From Paramecium sonneborni (taxonomy: Eukaryota > Ciliophora > Oligohymenophorea > Peniculida > Parameciidae), in assembly GCA_905182985.1 (NCBI GenBank), contig CAJJDN010000155.1, positions 1-64,000 on the forward strand: a DNA stretch of 64,000 bases. Reading direction: 5' to 3'. Shown here in pieces: positions 48,597 to 61,200 of the stretch. The position numbers were made by a program, and so were the translations under genes. Within the stretch, counting starts at the first letter, position 1, and each line of letters opens with the position of its first letter. The notes beneath the pieces are model-generated. The model made no database searches. It saw only the letters and a program-made list of their open reading frames with translations, and was not told where the DNA came from.

Positions 48597-49929
48597 TCAA
48601 TTATTGGGTGCTTCCATTAAATTAATAATAATTTAAGGACAGGTTGGGCATAACATAAGTTTTTAGTTCTTATCAAAAAAGTTAATTATACATTTCTTAT
48701 GAAAAAGATGGTTATTTTAACATACTTTAGATTTATAAATAGTATTTTTTTCTATTTTTAGATTAGTTTAACATATTGCGCATATTTCATCATTAGTTGT
48801 TGTTTAAACTTTTGAATATTGATTTTCAAAATTTTTTTATTTATCACAAGTAAATTTCAACCAGATAGCTCCTAACACGATGAATAAAAAACCAATAATA
48901 GAGACTGCTATTAACCAATTTAAATAATCTAGTTTATCTCTTTAAGTCTATCTCTTTTAAAACAAAATTGATAGTTATTCATTTGGAAATTAACATATAA
49001 CTGCTATTATTAATTTAGCAGGTAAATTATTCATTATTAAAAAACCATTATTAATATCTGAATTATCATCATCAGTATCTTCTTCTAGAAAATCATCATC
49101 ATCAAGATCTTAAAAACCCTTTGAACTAATTATTTAAGAAAGAGGGTTTGACTTATTAAATTTACCTAAGAAATCATAATATTTCAAGGTTGGTATATGA
49201 ATAAATGAAGAGACAATCTCTAATATAGTAAGATTTTATTAGCTATTAGTCTAAAATATTACTTGGAAGGATTACATAAAATATTAAATCTAACTCCTTT
49301 GACTTTTCTTGTTAGTTATAGTAAAAAAAAGTTACATAATTTGATAGAGTATGATTTGACCAACTCTAAATTTTTAACTCTGTTGCTTTAATTGAACAAT
49401 CTTTTCCGATATAATCAGATTTACAAAAACATCGCCCTTAAAAACATTTTCCATTTTTGCTGCAATTATTGAAACATTTTGATTCATTTGTACCTTATAA
49501 GGTAAAATTAAAAGTAATTGAAGTGTCACTAAGAATGGTAATAAATTTAGAATGAGGAAAGTTTGGAATAATTAAATAGTGATTTAATCTTTTGAGTGCG
49601 TAGCTAGATCATTTATATAATAAATACCTATCGTAATCCATATCTTTAAATTGAATGGTTTTGTTGATTAAAGAAGTTGGAATGTGTTCATTATATAAAA
49701 GAGCTACACTTGATTTTACATTAGATGTTAACTAAATTTCAACAATGAGAAAATAAAAGTTTTCTCCTTATATTTAAAGCGTTGTATTAAATTTGTAAGT
49801 CGAATTAAATTATGAAATGGTTTGATTAATTTCTGTAATCTTTGGCATTAATTATGTAACAGATAAATTGTATGTCATAGTTTCTAAAAATAGGAGATTG
49901 AAGAGGATAATGTAGTATTGTATACTCAT
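48597..49929 (-). CDS. Transmembrane EGF-like / RING-finger protein
   Basis: Putative membrane E3 ubiquitin ligase, 427 aa with introns at 49604-49627 (24 nt) and 49251-49275 (25 nt); 1284 nt = 428 codons. A signal peptide (MSIQYYIILFNLLFLETMT) leads into a luminal region with many N-glycosylation sequons and an EGF-like module near residues 145-172 (CFNNCSKNGKCFQGRCFC...GKDC). An acidic stretch (DDDDFLEED) and a second luminal part follow, then one membrane helix (LIAVSIIGFLFIVLGAIWL) near 320. The cytosolic tail carries a RING of the H2 type: ICAICQTN...CQNNHLFHKKC...LCPTCP. Architecture resembles PA-TM-RING ligases, with an EGF-type luminal part in place of a PA domain. Confidence 0.85.
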
Positions 49930-50081
49930 GGTAATTATGAAATATTAATTAATAACATGTTAATTTAACATATATTATTTAAGTGCTGTCAATGAGGCTG
50001 TAAATATATGGAAGCAAATTAAATATATAGAATAATTATACAAGGTTAATGAATGTAATTTAATATACTTTATAATTATTT

Positions 50082-50979
50082 ATGGCAACTCGTTCTTTAG
50101 TACCTACTTTTATTATGAAAACATTTGAAATGCTGGATGTATAAATTAATTGGAGATTAGGATTAATCAATATCACATATTGTATCATGGACTGAACATG
50201 GATTAAGTTTTGTAGTAAAGAGTCAAAAACAATTATAACAATAAGTTCTCCCTCATTATTTTAAACATAGAAACTATTCTAGTTTTTTAAGGTAATATAA
50301 ATCTTATTGTAGATAACTCAATTTATACAATTTTAAGAAAAGCAAACATGAAGATGGATAAGAATTTAAACATAAATGTTTCAGAAAAGGAGTAAAGTAT
50401 GTAAATTATAATAAATCATATAATAGACAAATGTTACAATTTATTAAAAGGAGAAATAATGATGATAGTAATTAAGAAACTGTTAATCCAAATCAACCAT
50501 GTACTCCTAAATCTTTTAATATAGCTGCAAAATTAAAGGAAGAGTAAAATATTCTAAGAACATGTGCATCTGATATAAAGGATACTAATAGTAGATTAGA
50601 TGAAGATATGTAAATTTTAAAATAAAAAAGCAGTGTTCTTCTTGAAGAAATGTGGAATCTAAAAAAAGTAAATTTATTATCTTAATTTAAGCTTTTACAT
50701 AGTTAATTTGATTAGGTCAATCATAAATTGGAAAGAATCGATATAATCATAGGCGCAATGTCTTAACATAAAAAATTTAAAAGTATTATTATTAAATATA
50801 TGATAGATATTTCTCAATATTTTACTACTAAATTTTTATAAAATGAATTATAAACTTTAGAAACCAATTTAAATTAACCATTATTCGAATCTCCTAAATA
50901 AGATATTGATGATTAAGAATAGATTAAAGCCTTATTTGAGGAATTACAAAATCTAAGTAAACCTATTCATTTTGATTGA
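50082..50979 (+). CDS. HSF: Heat-shock transcription factor (HSF-type)
   Basis: Sequence-specific regulator of heat-shock and stress genes, 284 aa with introns at 50139-50160 (22 nt) and 50292-50312 (21 nt); 855 nt = 285 codons. The DNA-binding domain spans residues about 8-105: PTFIMKTFEMLD, IVSWTEHGLSFVV, LPHYFKHRNYSSFLRQLNLY (recognition helix with FxRQLN) and the DGQEFKHKCFRKG wing end. Helical heptads at about 165-215 suit trimerisation. No obvious activation domain; the tail is short. Both introns lie in the DNA-binding domain. Confidence 0.93.
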
Positions 50980-51313
50980 ATATTTATTATTATTTATCAA
51001 AACAATAACTAATTAGTAGTATAATTAAAAATAAACAATCTATTTGAATAGAATATATACTTAAATACATTTCACAATCATCATTCAATCAATCACATCC
51101 GCACATAATCCTTATTTTATAACAACTTTATAACAAGATTCTGTAAAACGAAGCTTAAGAATTGTAACATAAATAAAAATAATCAATTGTTTTAGACTTC
51201 TTGCATGAAGGTCCACAAATAGTTTATATACAAAATATAACAAAAGCTATATTATTATTAATATTTTTATTAAAATTATATTAAAGAAGTATAATATTAT
51301 TTAAAAAGTGAAA
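50980..51313. other. Intergenic region between HSF and kinase 2
   Basis: 334 bp, AT-rich, between two plus-strand genes. I found no clear inverted nGAAn heat-shock elements and nothing else to report. Confidence 0.4.
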
Positions 51314-54090
51314 ATGAAATAATTAGACATGAATGATAAATATATGCCTTCTCAAATACAAAAACATTTACGGAATATTTTCAAAAGAGATCATTCAATT
51401 GCCATTTTTTTTTGTTTTTAATTAACTATAAACGTCCTCATGATTGTCAAATATGAGTCATAACTAATATTTACTATTACTATTTGTATTCTAAATACTA
51501 TTTTTGCTCTTACCACTTAAATGATTGAGCTTACTAATAGAAATGTCCTATTTAAGAAAATATGTATATTTATCAGTAGGTTATCAACATTATTAATGAT
51601 AGCATTACTAGATATTTAATTGAAGAGTGCATTAATTATGTTATTGCATTCCTTTGAGTTTTTGGATGTTGACAAAAAATATTTTAGATACTTTGAAATA
51701 ATCACAACAAGAGCAATTACTCTATTCATCATTATTATTAATTTTGACTTAATATCAATTATCTCAGTATCCTTCTAATTTTTATTGGAACTCAATAAAT
51801 TATCTCATACTAAAGATTAATAGATAATTGCTTAAAATTCACATAATCCATTAGCTCAAAGTTTAATTTTATAATAAGAATAGGATAATTTATGGAAAAA
51901 TCGAATTTAAATGATTCCTGTATCATTTGTAATGATTAATTCAAAAACCCAAAAAATCAATTTCAAAAACAAAACCGCTCATTAATTCTTTTCTTTATTT
52001 TGTGAGAATGATCAAGAATTCGAAGATCTCCTTCTCCATAAATTATAATTTAACTTAGTACAAGATAATATAGATTAAATATGTTAATCTTTTTCTTTTA
52101 TTAAATTTCGTCAACGACTTAGAAGCAAATAAAATCGTTTTTGTCAATAAGACAATTAAAATTGTGGTACACCAGGACCATTATCAGGATCTTCAGGAAT
52201 ATAATGTATTTCTTCAAAACAGGGAGACTCATTAGAACATAATACACTTAAGTTTACATTAGCTGAGATCATCACAAATATATCTGATGGTTTATTTTAA
52301 GAATATATAATAAATAATTCATTAGAATTACTGTGTCATTAAAATTATTAAGGACTTGTAGAAAATGCTAATACCAATCATACTCTATAAAAGAAATTTT
52401 AATTATCTGGTTCTATATTGACTAATCAATAAAATGAAGAAATAATTCTTCTTCTCAATGATATATCAAAATAGAATGAACTATAATAATTAATTTCTTA
52501 GGATGAATTTAAATCAAAAGTAACTATATTTTTCATTCTTAGATTTTAGAATCATTTTCACATGAATTGAGAACTCCATTAAATGGAGCCATTAATTTTT
52601 TAACAGCCTTCATGTAGGATTCTGATAATTCTGAAAAATAAAAAAATAATTATATAGTTCCAGCAATAAGTTCTCTTAAGATATAATCATATTTGATTAG
52701 TGATATAATTGATTTTTCATCTTCAAGTACAAACAATTTAGAACTATTAATAAGGGAATTTTCAATGAGAGAATTAATTAATGAAATTACTTCACTGTTT
52801 TCAATGTAATTTTCAGAGAAACAACTTGAATTTAGTGTAGATTTAATGGATTGTTGTACAAACACTGTTACAAGTGATTATAGTAAATTAATGTAAATAT
52901 TGGTGAATTTACTTCAAAATTCAATTAAATTCTCAACTGAAGGACTTATTGTATTGAGAATTCAATCTCATACTAAAGAAATTTTAAAATTTACTGTCAC
53001 TGATATGGGACAAGGGGTATCATCTTAAAATATTTATTAAATTTAATCCTATTTAAATAATTTAAAGAATCAAAAAGAAATTCAATTAAATAAATCATGG
53101 CAAGGATTTGGATTATTGATTTCTGCTATGTTAGTATCAAAATTAGGACCATCTGAAAAAAGTACCATTAAATTTGAATCCGATGGAATAAATTTGGGTT
53201 CAAAGGTATCTTTTTTTATAAAGAATCAATAAGTGAAATATAATAGTACAAAATAACCTACAATTAGATAAAATACACAAAGATTTCAAAGTTCAGTTTA
53301 TATAAATTCCTCATTTAATAATTTAAATGGTACAATTATTTAGACTTCAGATTAAGTATTGAAAAATATTCACAAATAACAAAAAACTAAAATTTGTTCT
53401 TAAAGATCAAATGATAACTCTTTGTTTAGTGAAAGTGTTGTATATGACTCATTAGATTAAAAATATGGTTTATTACTTCCAGTTTAACCATCTTTAATTA
53501 CAGATATTTTAAGTTCCCCACAAAAAGTTGTTGATAAAAGACATTAAAGTAGGAATGACAATTCTTCATAAAGATCTAATAATTCTAAAATACTTAGTAT
53601 CCAATATATCAAATAAGCTGAAGAATAAGAAGATGAAGAATTATTGTAAACTTATAAGAGAAGAAAAAAATGTCAATGTTAAAAAATCATGTCTGTTGAT
53701 GATGAAATATTCAATCAGAAATCTATTTAGATGTTATTATGTAAATTGGGATTTGAAGTTATTTTAGTAATAATATTATTTTATTTCTAGACATTTAATG
53801 GACAATAAGCTTGCGCAGATATTTTGAAAATTCAAAAATGCAGTAAGAAGTGCCAATTATTAACACTGATTCTAATGGATTATTAGATGCCTATCCTAAA
53901 TGGTTGCCAAACAACTGAAAAATTGATTTAGATGATGAATGATAATATCATCCCTAAAATTCATATTATTGGTCTCACTGCTTTTACAAACTCTAATGAT
54001 ATTGAAAACTGTTTAAAAGCAGGAATGAGCGATGTATTACACAAACCACTTAATCTAAAAGAATTTAAAGAAATTCTTACTTTAATTTGA
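51314..54090 (+). CDS. Membrane hybrid histidine kinase 2 (tandem copy A)
   Basis: Two-component hybrid kinase of 909 aa with introns at 52520-52542 (23 nt) and 53767-53790 (24 nt); 2730 nt = 910 codons. Four or more hydrophobic helices occupy residues 25-190. A PAS-like input region precedes the H box SFSHELRTPLNGAINFL near 407 (canonical). The ATP-binding fold has N box NLLQNSIKFS, G1 DMGQGV and G2 GFGLLIS. A long Ser/Gln-rich linker leads to a receiver with MSVDDEIFN, LMDYQMPILNG (acceptor Asp near 839), LTAF and HKP. Most similar, by eye, to the kinase that follows. Intron 1 lies just before the H box and intron 2 just before FNGQQA in the receiver. Confidence 0.92.
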
Positions 54091-54262
54091 TAAACCTAAA
54101 CCATTTTTATATTAATACTTTATGTTTTGAAAAATTAATGATTTTACTGTTAAATTTATTTATTATATACTTGCGAAAATATCATTAAGTTGTCCTTACT
54201 TTAATTTAATATATATTATTTTTAATAATAATAAAATTCATAGGCTATTAGAATCACTAATC

Positions 54263-56943
54263 ATGAACAAGAAATCATCATCTAAAGATACATTATTTTA
54301 GACTAACCTTTTACTATTAGCAATACAAATAGTTTTAAATTTAAGTCTTATTAATGAATTGACGTAAACAATCCCTAGCTTAATTGTTATCATTTCCAAA
54401 ATAATTATTGACATTCTCACATTCTGTTTGTTGTATCTTTAAAGAAATAAAATTACCCTCAACATAATGTAGAATACAATATTCGTCAATAGGATACTAG
54501 AAATTATTGTAATCTCAGTATTATAATTGCCTAATTGCATATATCTATCAATTTATATGTGCTATTCATTGGAGATAAATACTAATTTAAAGTTGGCTAA
54601 AGTTGCCTTATTATCTAATATTCTTGGAAAATTAAGTTTAATATTATCAGTGTGTTTAATTTAGATAAATGCAATAAGTTTCATATGCTCTTTAACATTA
54701 ATTTTACTTGATATTTTAAGCTTTGTTAAATATTATTAGTAATTGTAAAATGGTAATGATTAATCCCAAACTTAATTATGTGATGTGAAATCTCTTTCGG
54801 AATAATCAAAAATCAATGAAAATATATGGAGATAGAGAATATAAGATATGAATGTATAAGTACTTATATTGGGTTATTCAAATTTATGCGTAAAATATAT
54901 AAATTAATGTTTCATGGAATTGTTTACATGCGCTATGGAAGAGGAATTGCAAAAAATTATTTTATAAGAGTTGAATTTTTAGATACCTTAACAATATACA
55001 GAAGCTTTTAAAAGTGCCTCACTTTAAATGAAGAGATTAAGAGATAAGTAAAGAGACCCATCTTGCAGAGAATTTAAAAACTTAGAGTCTACGAAACAAG
55101 TAATTACAGCTTAAACCAAAACTTTAGAATAAATTCTGGATGAATATAAAAAAGGGAGCTTTGATTAATTGATATTGGCTTCAAATAATAAAGCTTTAGA
55201 TATATCTTGCACTGTGAAATTGTAGAATAATAATAATATTTCATTGAGCGGATAAATTATTAGTGATAATAAAGAGATCACTATCTTTTTAAATGATATT
55301 TCAAAATAGAATGAATTATCATAATAAAAGATTAAGGATGACTTTAAATCAAAAATCATTGAATCTTTTTCACATGAAATGAAAACTCCATTAAATAGTG
55401 CTAAAAATTTGATAGAATCAGCAATTTCTGAATAAAAAATTGATAATTATACTAAAACTCAATATTTACTCCCGGCATTTAATTCATTAAAACTATAATC
55501 ATGCATTATTAATGACATAATTGATTTTTCAAACTATTATGCAAATTCTTTGTATCTCCAAACCAAAGATTTTACATTCAAAGAATTAATAAATGAAATA
55601 AGTGGACTTTTTTAATAATAATTTGAGATGAAAAATATGGGTTTAAGAATTGTGATGGTAAAAAATAATCTCTAAATTTTTAATAGCGATTATAATCGTT
55701 TAGTATAAATAATAGTAAATTTGTTGGCAAATTCTTTAAAATTTTCTTATAGTGGTAATGTAGTAGTTAGATTTAAATCATTAGAATAAAATATTTTGAA
55801 AATCTCCATCAAGGATTAAGGTATTGGTATTGAATAAGGAAAATTAGAGACAATTTAGAAAACATTATGCTAATTTTAAGAAACATCAGATTTTATTTTT
55901 AGTAAAAATTGGCATGGATTTGGACTATTAATTTCATCAATTTTATTAACTAAATTATCATCTAATTTAAATAGATAGTTATTATAAATAAAAAGCCAAG
56001 GAAAGAGTTTAGGAACAAAAGTTACAATATTTGTAGAAGACTAAAATAAAAGTTAATAGGTTATGCTTTCTAGAAAATCTGTTAAATTTGGTACAAAAAT
56101 GTATTCCCAAAATAAAATATAAATAGGAACTGTTATTGTAACCTAAGTAAAGGCAATAGCTAATTTTTAAAATAATGATATAATAACTCCATAATTTAAA
56201 ACAATAGAATTATGCACTGATATGATATCTATAGATAGATCTAGTGATTTTTTTACAATAACTAATAAAGTTTAAGAATTAAGGTCTTCAAATCCAAAAT
56301 TAATAAGCAATTTAAATGATTCTTAGAGTTCAGATTCGAATTTTGATATAGATTTTAAAAATTTAAGATAATTAGGTGATTCTCCATCAATTCAACCGTA
56401 ATTTAGAGATTTCAAATCAAGCAGAAGTTCTCGTTCATAGATTCTTAGTATAAAATAGTTAAAATTATTGGAAGACTAAGAGAGTTAATAGAATCTGTTG
56501 CATTTTGTATAGAAAAAAAGATGTAATTGTAGAAGAATACTTTCAGTTGATGATGAAATATTTAATTAACATTCCTTATGCATGTTATTACAAACATTAA
56601 ATTTTGAAGTGTTAGTGGTTAGTATTAAATATTTTATTCTTAGGCTTTCAATGGATAATAAGCTATAGAATTATTGAACCAAATAAAAAAATGTTGTGAT
56701 CATTGTTAATTGCTTGATGTAATCTTAATGGATTATTAAATGCCAATTCTAAATGGGATTGAAACCACAAAGGTTATTTTAGAGATGATAAAAGATTAAA
56801 AGATTCCATCTATAAATATAATAGGTTTAACAGCCTTTACAAGTGAATCAGATATAGTAAATTGTTTAGATGCAGGGATGACTTATGTATTATCTAAGCC
56901 TTTAAACTTAAAAGACTTTAAGGATTTATTGTCAAATTTATGA
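54263..56943 (+). CDS. Membrane hybrid histidine kinase 3 (tandem copy B)
   Basis: Tandem paralogue 172 bp downstream of the previous kinase: 884 aa, one 26-nt intron (56618-56643), 2655 nt = 885 codons. Membrane helices fill residues about 15-155. H box SFSHEMKTPLNSAKNL near 370, N box NLLANSLKFS, G1 DQGIGI, G2 GFGLLIS. Receiver LSVDDEIFNQ, LMDYQMPILNG (Asp near 814), GLTAF, SKPLN. The single intron sits at the same place, before FNGQQA, as the last intron of copy A. The intron that copy A has before its H box is absent here, where the frame simply reads DDFKSKIIESFSHE. Confidence 0.92.
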
Positions 56944-56969
56944 AATTGTGTTTTATATATTAATGGTTT

Positions 56970-57796
56970 TCACTTCAAATTTATTGTACATCCTGTGGCT
57001 GTAAGTTTTTCTTTTAATTCATTGGCTTTCTCTTTAGGTAATTATTTTCCTAAATTGGCTGGTAATTTCTCAACTAAATCCTTAGCCTCTTTTAATCCTA
57101 AATTGAGAAGTTATCTATATTGATTTTATTTTAATACCTAACTTCTTTAATAATTTTTATTTTTTAGGCTGCATCAATGGCACTCAATTCAACATCATAA
57201 TTTTTTTTCTTTATTTATTATTTTATTTAATTACTTCTGCTTCCACTTTTGGTGCAGCTTCAGTTTTCTTTTCTTCTTATTTTGGAGCTTCTTTTGTAGT
57301 ACTTGCTTATCCTTAATTTTAACTACCCATTGATCCAACACCACCAAAAATCGCTTTAAAATTAGGCTAAAGTAATTTATTATTAATATTACTATATTCT
57401 CTCCAAAGAGGTCTTTCATGTAAGCTTCAATTTATTCTTTTTCTTTTGGAGGCCAAGTTGGTACTTCATTTTATTTTATCACAGGCCAATTTGAATCTAT
57501 TTCAAAGATTCCAATTCCTTAAGCTTTATAGTGATTTTCATTCAATAAGCTCATTAAACATTGCAATTCAAAGAGATCTAATTCACAACAAGCATCAGCT
57601 ATTGCCCTAACTCTTTATTTTTGATCCTATGATAATGTTTATTCTAAAAATTCTTGTTGTCTTAATATTTATTAATTAATTACGATTAAGTTTTCTATTT
57701 TGCTATGGCTGACCATTCAGCTTATTTTTTTGTTATTTCTTCTAAAGCTGAACAAAATCTAAATTGTCTGAATAATCTTATACTTTTTGTTAACAT
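56970..57796 (-). CDS. MRPL12: Mitochondrial ribosomal protein bL12m
   Basis: Stalk protein of the mitochondrial large subunit, recruiting translation GTPases. 242 aa with four tiny introns: 57661-57683, 57367-57392, 57209-57234 and 57115-57137 (23, 26, 26, 23 nt); 729 nt = 243 codons. The N-terminus MLTKSIRLFRQFRF is basic and Ser/Phe-rich, a plausible mitochondrial presequence. The C-terminal domain is unmistakable: AAQKIKIIKEVR, then LGLKEAKDLVEKLPANLGK and KEKANELKEKLTATGCTINL, the L7/L12 fold. About 130 extra residues with PTWPPKEKEQIEAY lie between presequence and hinge, longer than bacterial L12. The stop lies 26 bp from the stop of the convergent kinase gene. Confidence 0.93.
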
Positions 57797-58224
57797 AATT
57801 TAATTTTTATTAACAAAAGTTATAATCTTCTTATTTGAATTTATTATTTTCTTTAATTCCTCTCATTTTATTATCAATCATAAAATGTGTAAATACTTTC
57901 ATTCATAATATAATATTGATATAAATCTTATATAAAAATATCTTTTTTGGTTAGATTAAGTTAGCAAATTATTGATGTTCTTAACTAAATTTAAAAGAAT
58001 TTTATGATTTTGATATATTCATAAAGATAAAAAGTATTAAATATTATTTAATAAATCTATAAGAATATAAAGATTAAATGATACATTGAAAGTATTGTAG
58101 ATAATTTAACAAATTAAAAAAATGTAAAAGATTTTTGAGATATGAAGAATAAATTGTATATTTTTAGATAATTTAATAGATATGAATAAGAAATTATATA
58201 TATATAAATTAAATTAAATAACTG
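57797..58224. other. Intergenic region between bL12m and hydin starts
   Basis: 428 bp divergent promoter region, very AT-rich. No distinct motif that I can defend. Confidence 0.4.
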
Positions 58225-61200
58225 ATGATGTAGAAGAAACAGAAATAGTCAAACAGATAAATAAAAATTCAAGAATTTGTATTGATGTATAAAAATTTAG
58301 ACACCATCATAATTGATTTAGAAACAATTATCAGGTTAAATTTTTGAAGATGCAAATCCAAAAATCAAAATAATAGAATTTTAGAATTTGGCTGATTTTT
58401 CATCTTAACCTGTTAGCAGTGTACCAATTGATGAACCATTGTTTGATCCAATTCCTCCAATAATTCAATTCACAGATTATGAGGTATATATTATTAAACT
58501 TAAAGTTCTTAAGCCGCTATAAATAAAAGAAAAGATATTTAAGTTACGAAATAAGGATAGAGTGGCAAGAAGAGTAAAGATATACAAGCCAGATTCAAGA
58601 TTATTTTAAGTTGTTCCTTAAGGTACAAATGGAAAAGATGCTGGTACAGGAACAAAGGTAATAATTTTATAAATATTATAGGTGGCCCCAGGAATGGAGA
58701 CTAATTTTATAATTCGTTTTTCTCCAGAATCAAAATCAGATTATAATTATGATGTAATTGTTGAAACAGAAAGAGAAAAGTTTATTGTACCAATAGTTGC
58801 AGTTGGAAAACGAGCAATGATAGGTAAAATATAAATTGAAGTTTTAATATAGATTTTCCTGATTCTCTTGACTTTGGAAATTGTCCTGTCAAATACACAA
58901 CAGAGAAACCTGTGATTATTCGTAATTTAGGAGAAAAGACAACGAAATGGTTTTTAAAATTACCACTTGGTTTTGATGCAGATAAGAAGGAAGGAGTACT
59001 AGAGTATGGTAAGAATGAATAAATAGTTATCAAGTAAGATAGTAATTTTATTATATTTCAGGTTTTTTCCAACAGAAGCTCGATCTTATAAGAATAAAGC
59101 AATCTTATAATATGATAATATGGATGCTTATGTTCCAATCATAGGTGTTGCTCATAATGGAAATGTCTATTTATCTAAAAGCTAAATTAATATGACTGAA
59201 GCATTTATTGGATTATAATTACAATAGACTTTATAAATTATCAATAAATCAAATGTGAAAGTTGATTTTGAATGGAGAGCCTTTGCAACTGAGAAAGAAG
59301 AATAAGAAAAAAAAAATAGATTAAGAAATTAATTAGAAGAAGAAGAAGCAGAAGAAAGAATGCTTATTAAAGAATTAGTTTCAAATGAAGGTGTTCATGA
59401 AGAATTAGAATTAGATGAAGATGAAGATAGTGAAGAAGAAGAAAGAGATGAAAAGGCAATCATTTAAAAAAGATAAAAGAAGGCTGAATTACAATTAGCA
59501 CGAAAATATCGAAATATTCGTAAAGCCATTGAAGATGATTTGCTATTATTTATAGATGATATCTTTACAATTGAACCCACTTAGGGACAGATTTGGCCAA
59601 ATTCTGAGATGACTGTGACAATTACATTTGTACCAAGAAGTGCATTTTTATATCAAACAATTGCTTATTGCAATATATCATGTTCAGAAGAAAGATTGCC
59701 TCTTAATTTATATGGATAAGGAATGGGACCTAGAGCATTTTTAAGTGTTTATGAAGTAAATTTAGGAGATGTGTTTGTAAATGAGATACATAAAACAGAA
59801 GTAGTAATAGAAAATAGAGGTGAGATTGAATGTAAATTTGAATTGATGCCAAATGAACGTGCATTTGGAAAGATGTTTAAATTTGATGTTGAAAGAGGAG
59901 TATTAGCTGTAGGTTAAAGAATGCCATTTACTATAACTTTTAAATCTAGTATTCCAGGAGAATTTAAGGAAACATTTAGATGGAAATTAGAAGGATCAAC
60001 AGATTAATTAACAATTTTATTTATTGGACATGTTATTGCACCTACTTTTAATTTCTAAGATGAAAAGATTCAATTTGGTACTGTTAGTTATTCATTTGAA
60101 TAAACAAAAACAATAAGAATGACAAATACATCTACAGTTGCATTTACATATGAATTAAAAATACCAGGAGATGGTAAATTAGCAGAAAGGGAATTTGAAA
60201 TTGAACCAAGAAGAAATACTATTTAACCTAAGAATTTTGATATAATAAAAGTAACATTTATACCAAAATAAATAAAAACATATGAATAAGTTATGGTTGT
60301 TGATATTGAAGGTGTTGGATAAGATATGTTATCTATACCAATAACTGCAGATTGTTAAGCACCAAGAGTAGAATTAAGACCTAGTGATAGATTGCATTTT
60401 AATAAAGTAGATGATTAAAAAGTATTCTTAAGAAATCCTTGTAGATCTAGAGTTGATCTCATTAATACTTCTGAATTACCAGCTAAATTTGTTGTCTTAC
60501 CTTAAAATGATGAATATAAAGTCTTAGCAGATTATACAGTTGAACCATCTAGTGGTAAAATTAATGGAAATTCTACAATGTCTTTGGAAGTTACATTAAC
60601 GACAAAAAAACTATAGGATATAACATTGCCATTATAAATTAATATTGTTGGCACTAATAATGGATAACCTCATGTTATTACAATAATAGCCTTTTCAGAA
60701 GGACCTAAAGTAAAAACATCAAAGACTGAATTAGATTTTGGAAATGTTGAAGTGTTAAAAGATTATTCATTAAAATTAACATTAACAAATGATAGTGATA
60801 TTGAAGCTGATTTTCATGCTTTTACTAAAAATAAAATATCCATATTCAAACCAATACAAAAACATGGAATAATTAAACCAAAAGAAAGTTGTGAAATTGA
60901 AGTATTATGTAGTGCTGATGATGCTGTCAAAGTTTCTGATGTTTTACATTTTGTAATTAAAGAAGGTGATGATGTTGAGGTATAATTGAGAGCTAAAGGA
61001 ATTGGATCTACTATATTTTGTAAAGATGATTTATCTTCTGTTAATATGGGTGTAAATTATACTTATAGAAAGGTGACTAAAGAAATATTTGTGGAAAATA
61101 AGGGGAGGAAATAGTAAAAATTATAATGGACATAAAAGAAACCTTAATAATAAAAAAAGGAAGAATAAGATTAAAAAAATAATAAAGCACCACCTCCACC

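Noticed and set aside
53528..53767. Plus-strand Lys-rich ORF of 79 codons
   Set aside because: Out-of-frame shadow of the linker and receiver of hybrid kinase 2.
57231..57419. Minus-strand Lys-rich ORF of 62 codons
   Set aside because: Wrong frame across bL12m exons and an unspliced intron; the spliced gene explains the region.
58484..58505. GT...AG 22-nt segment in hydin resembling an intron
   Set aside because: Reading through gives DYEVYIIKLKVLKPLQI in frame with the following conserved sequence; splicing it would shift the frame.
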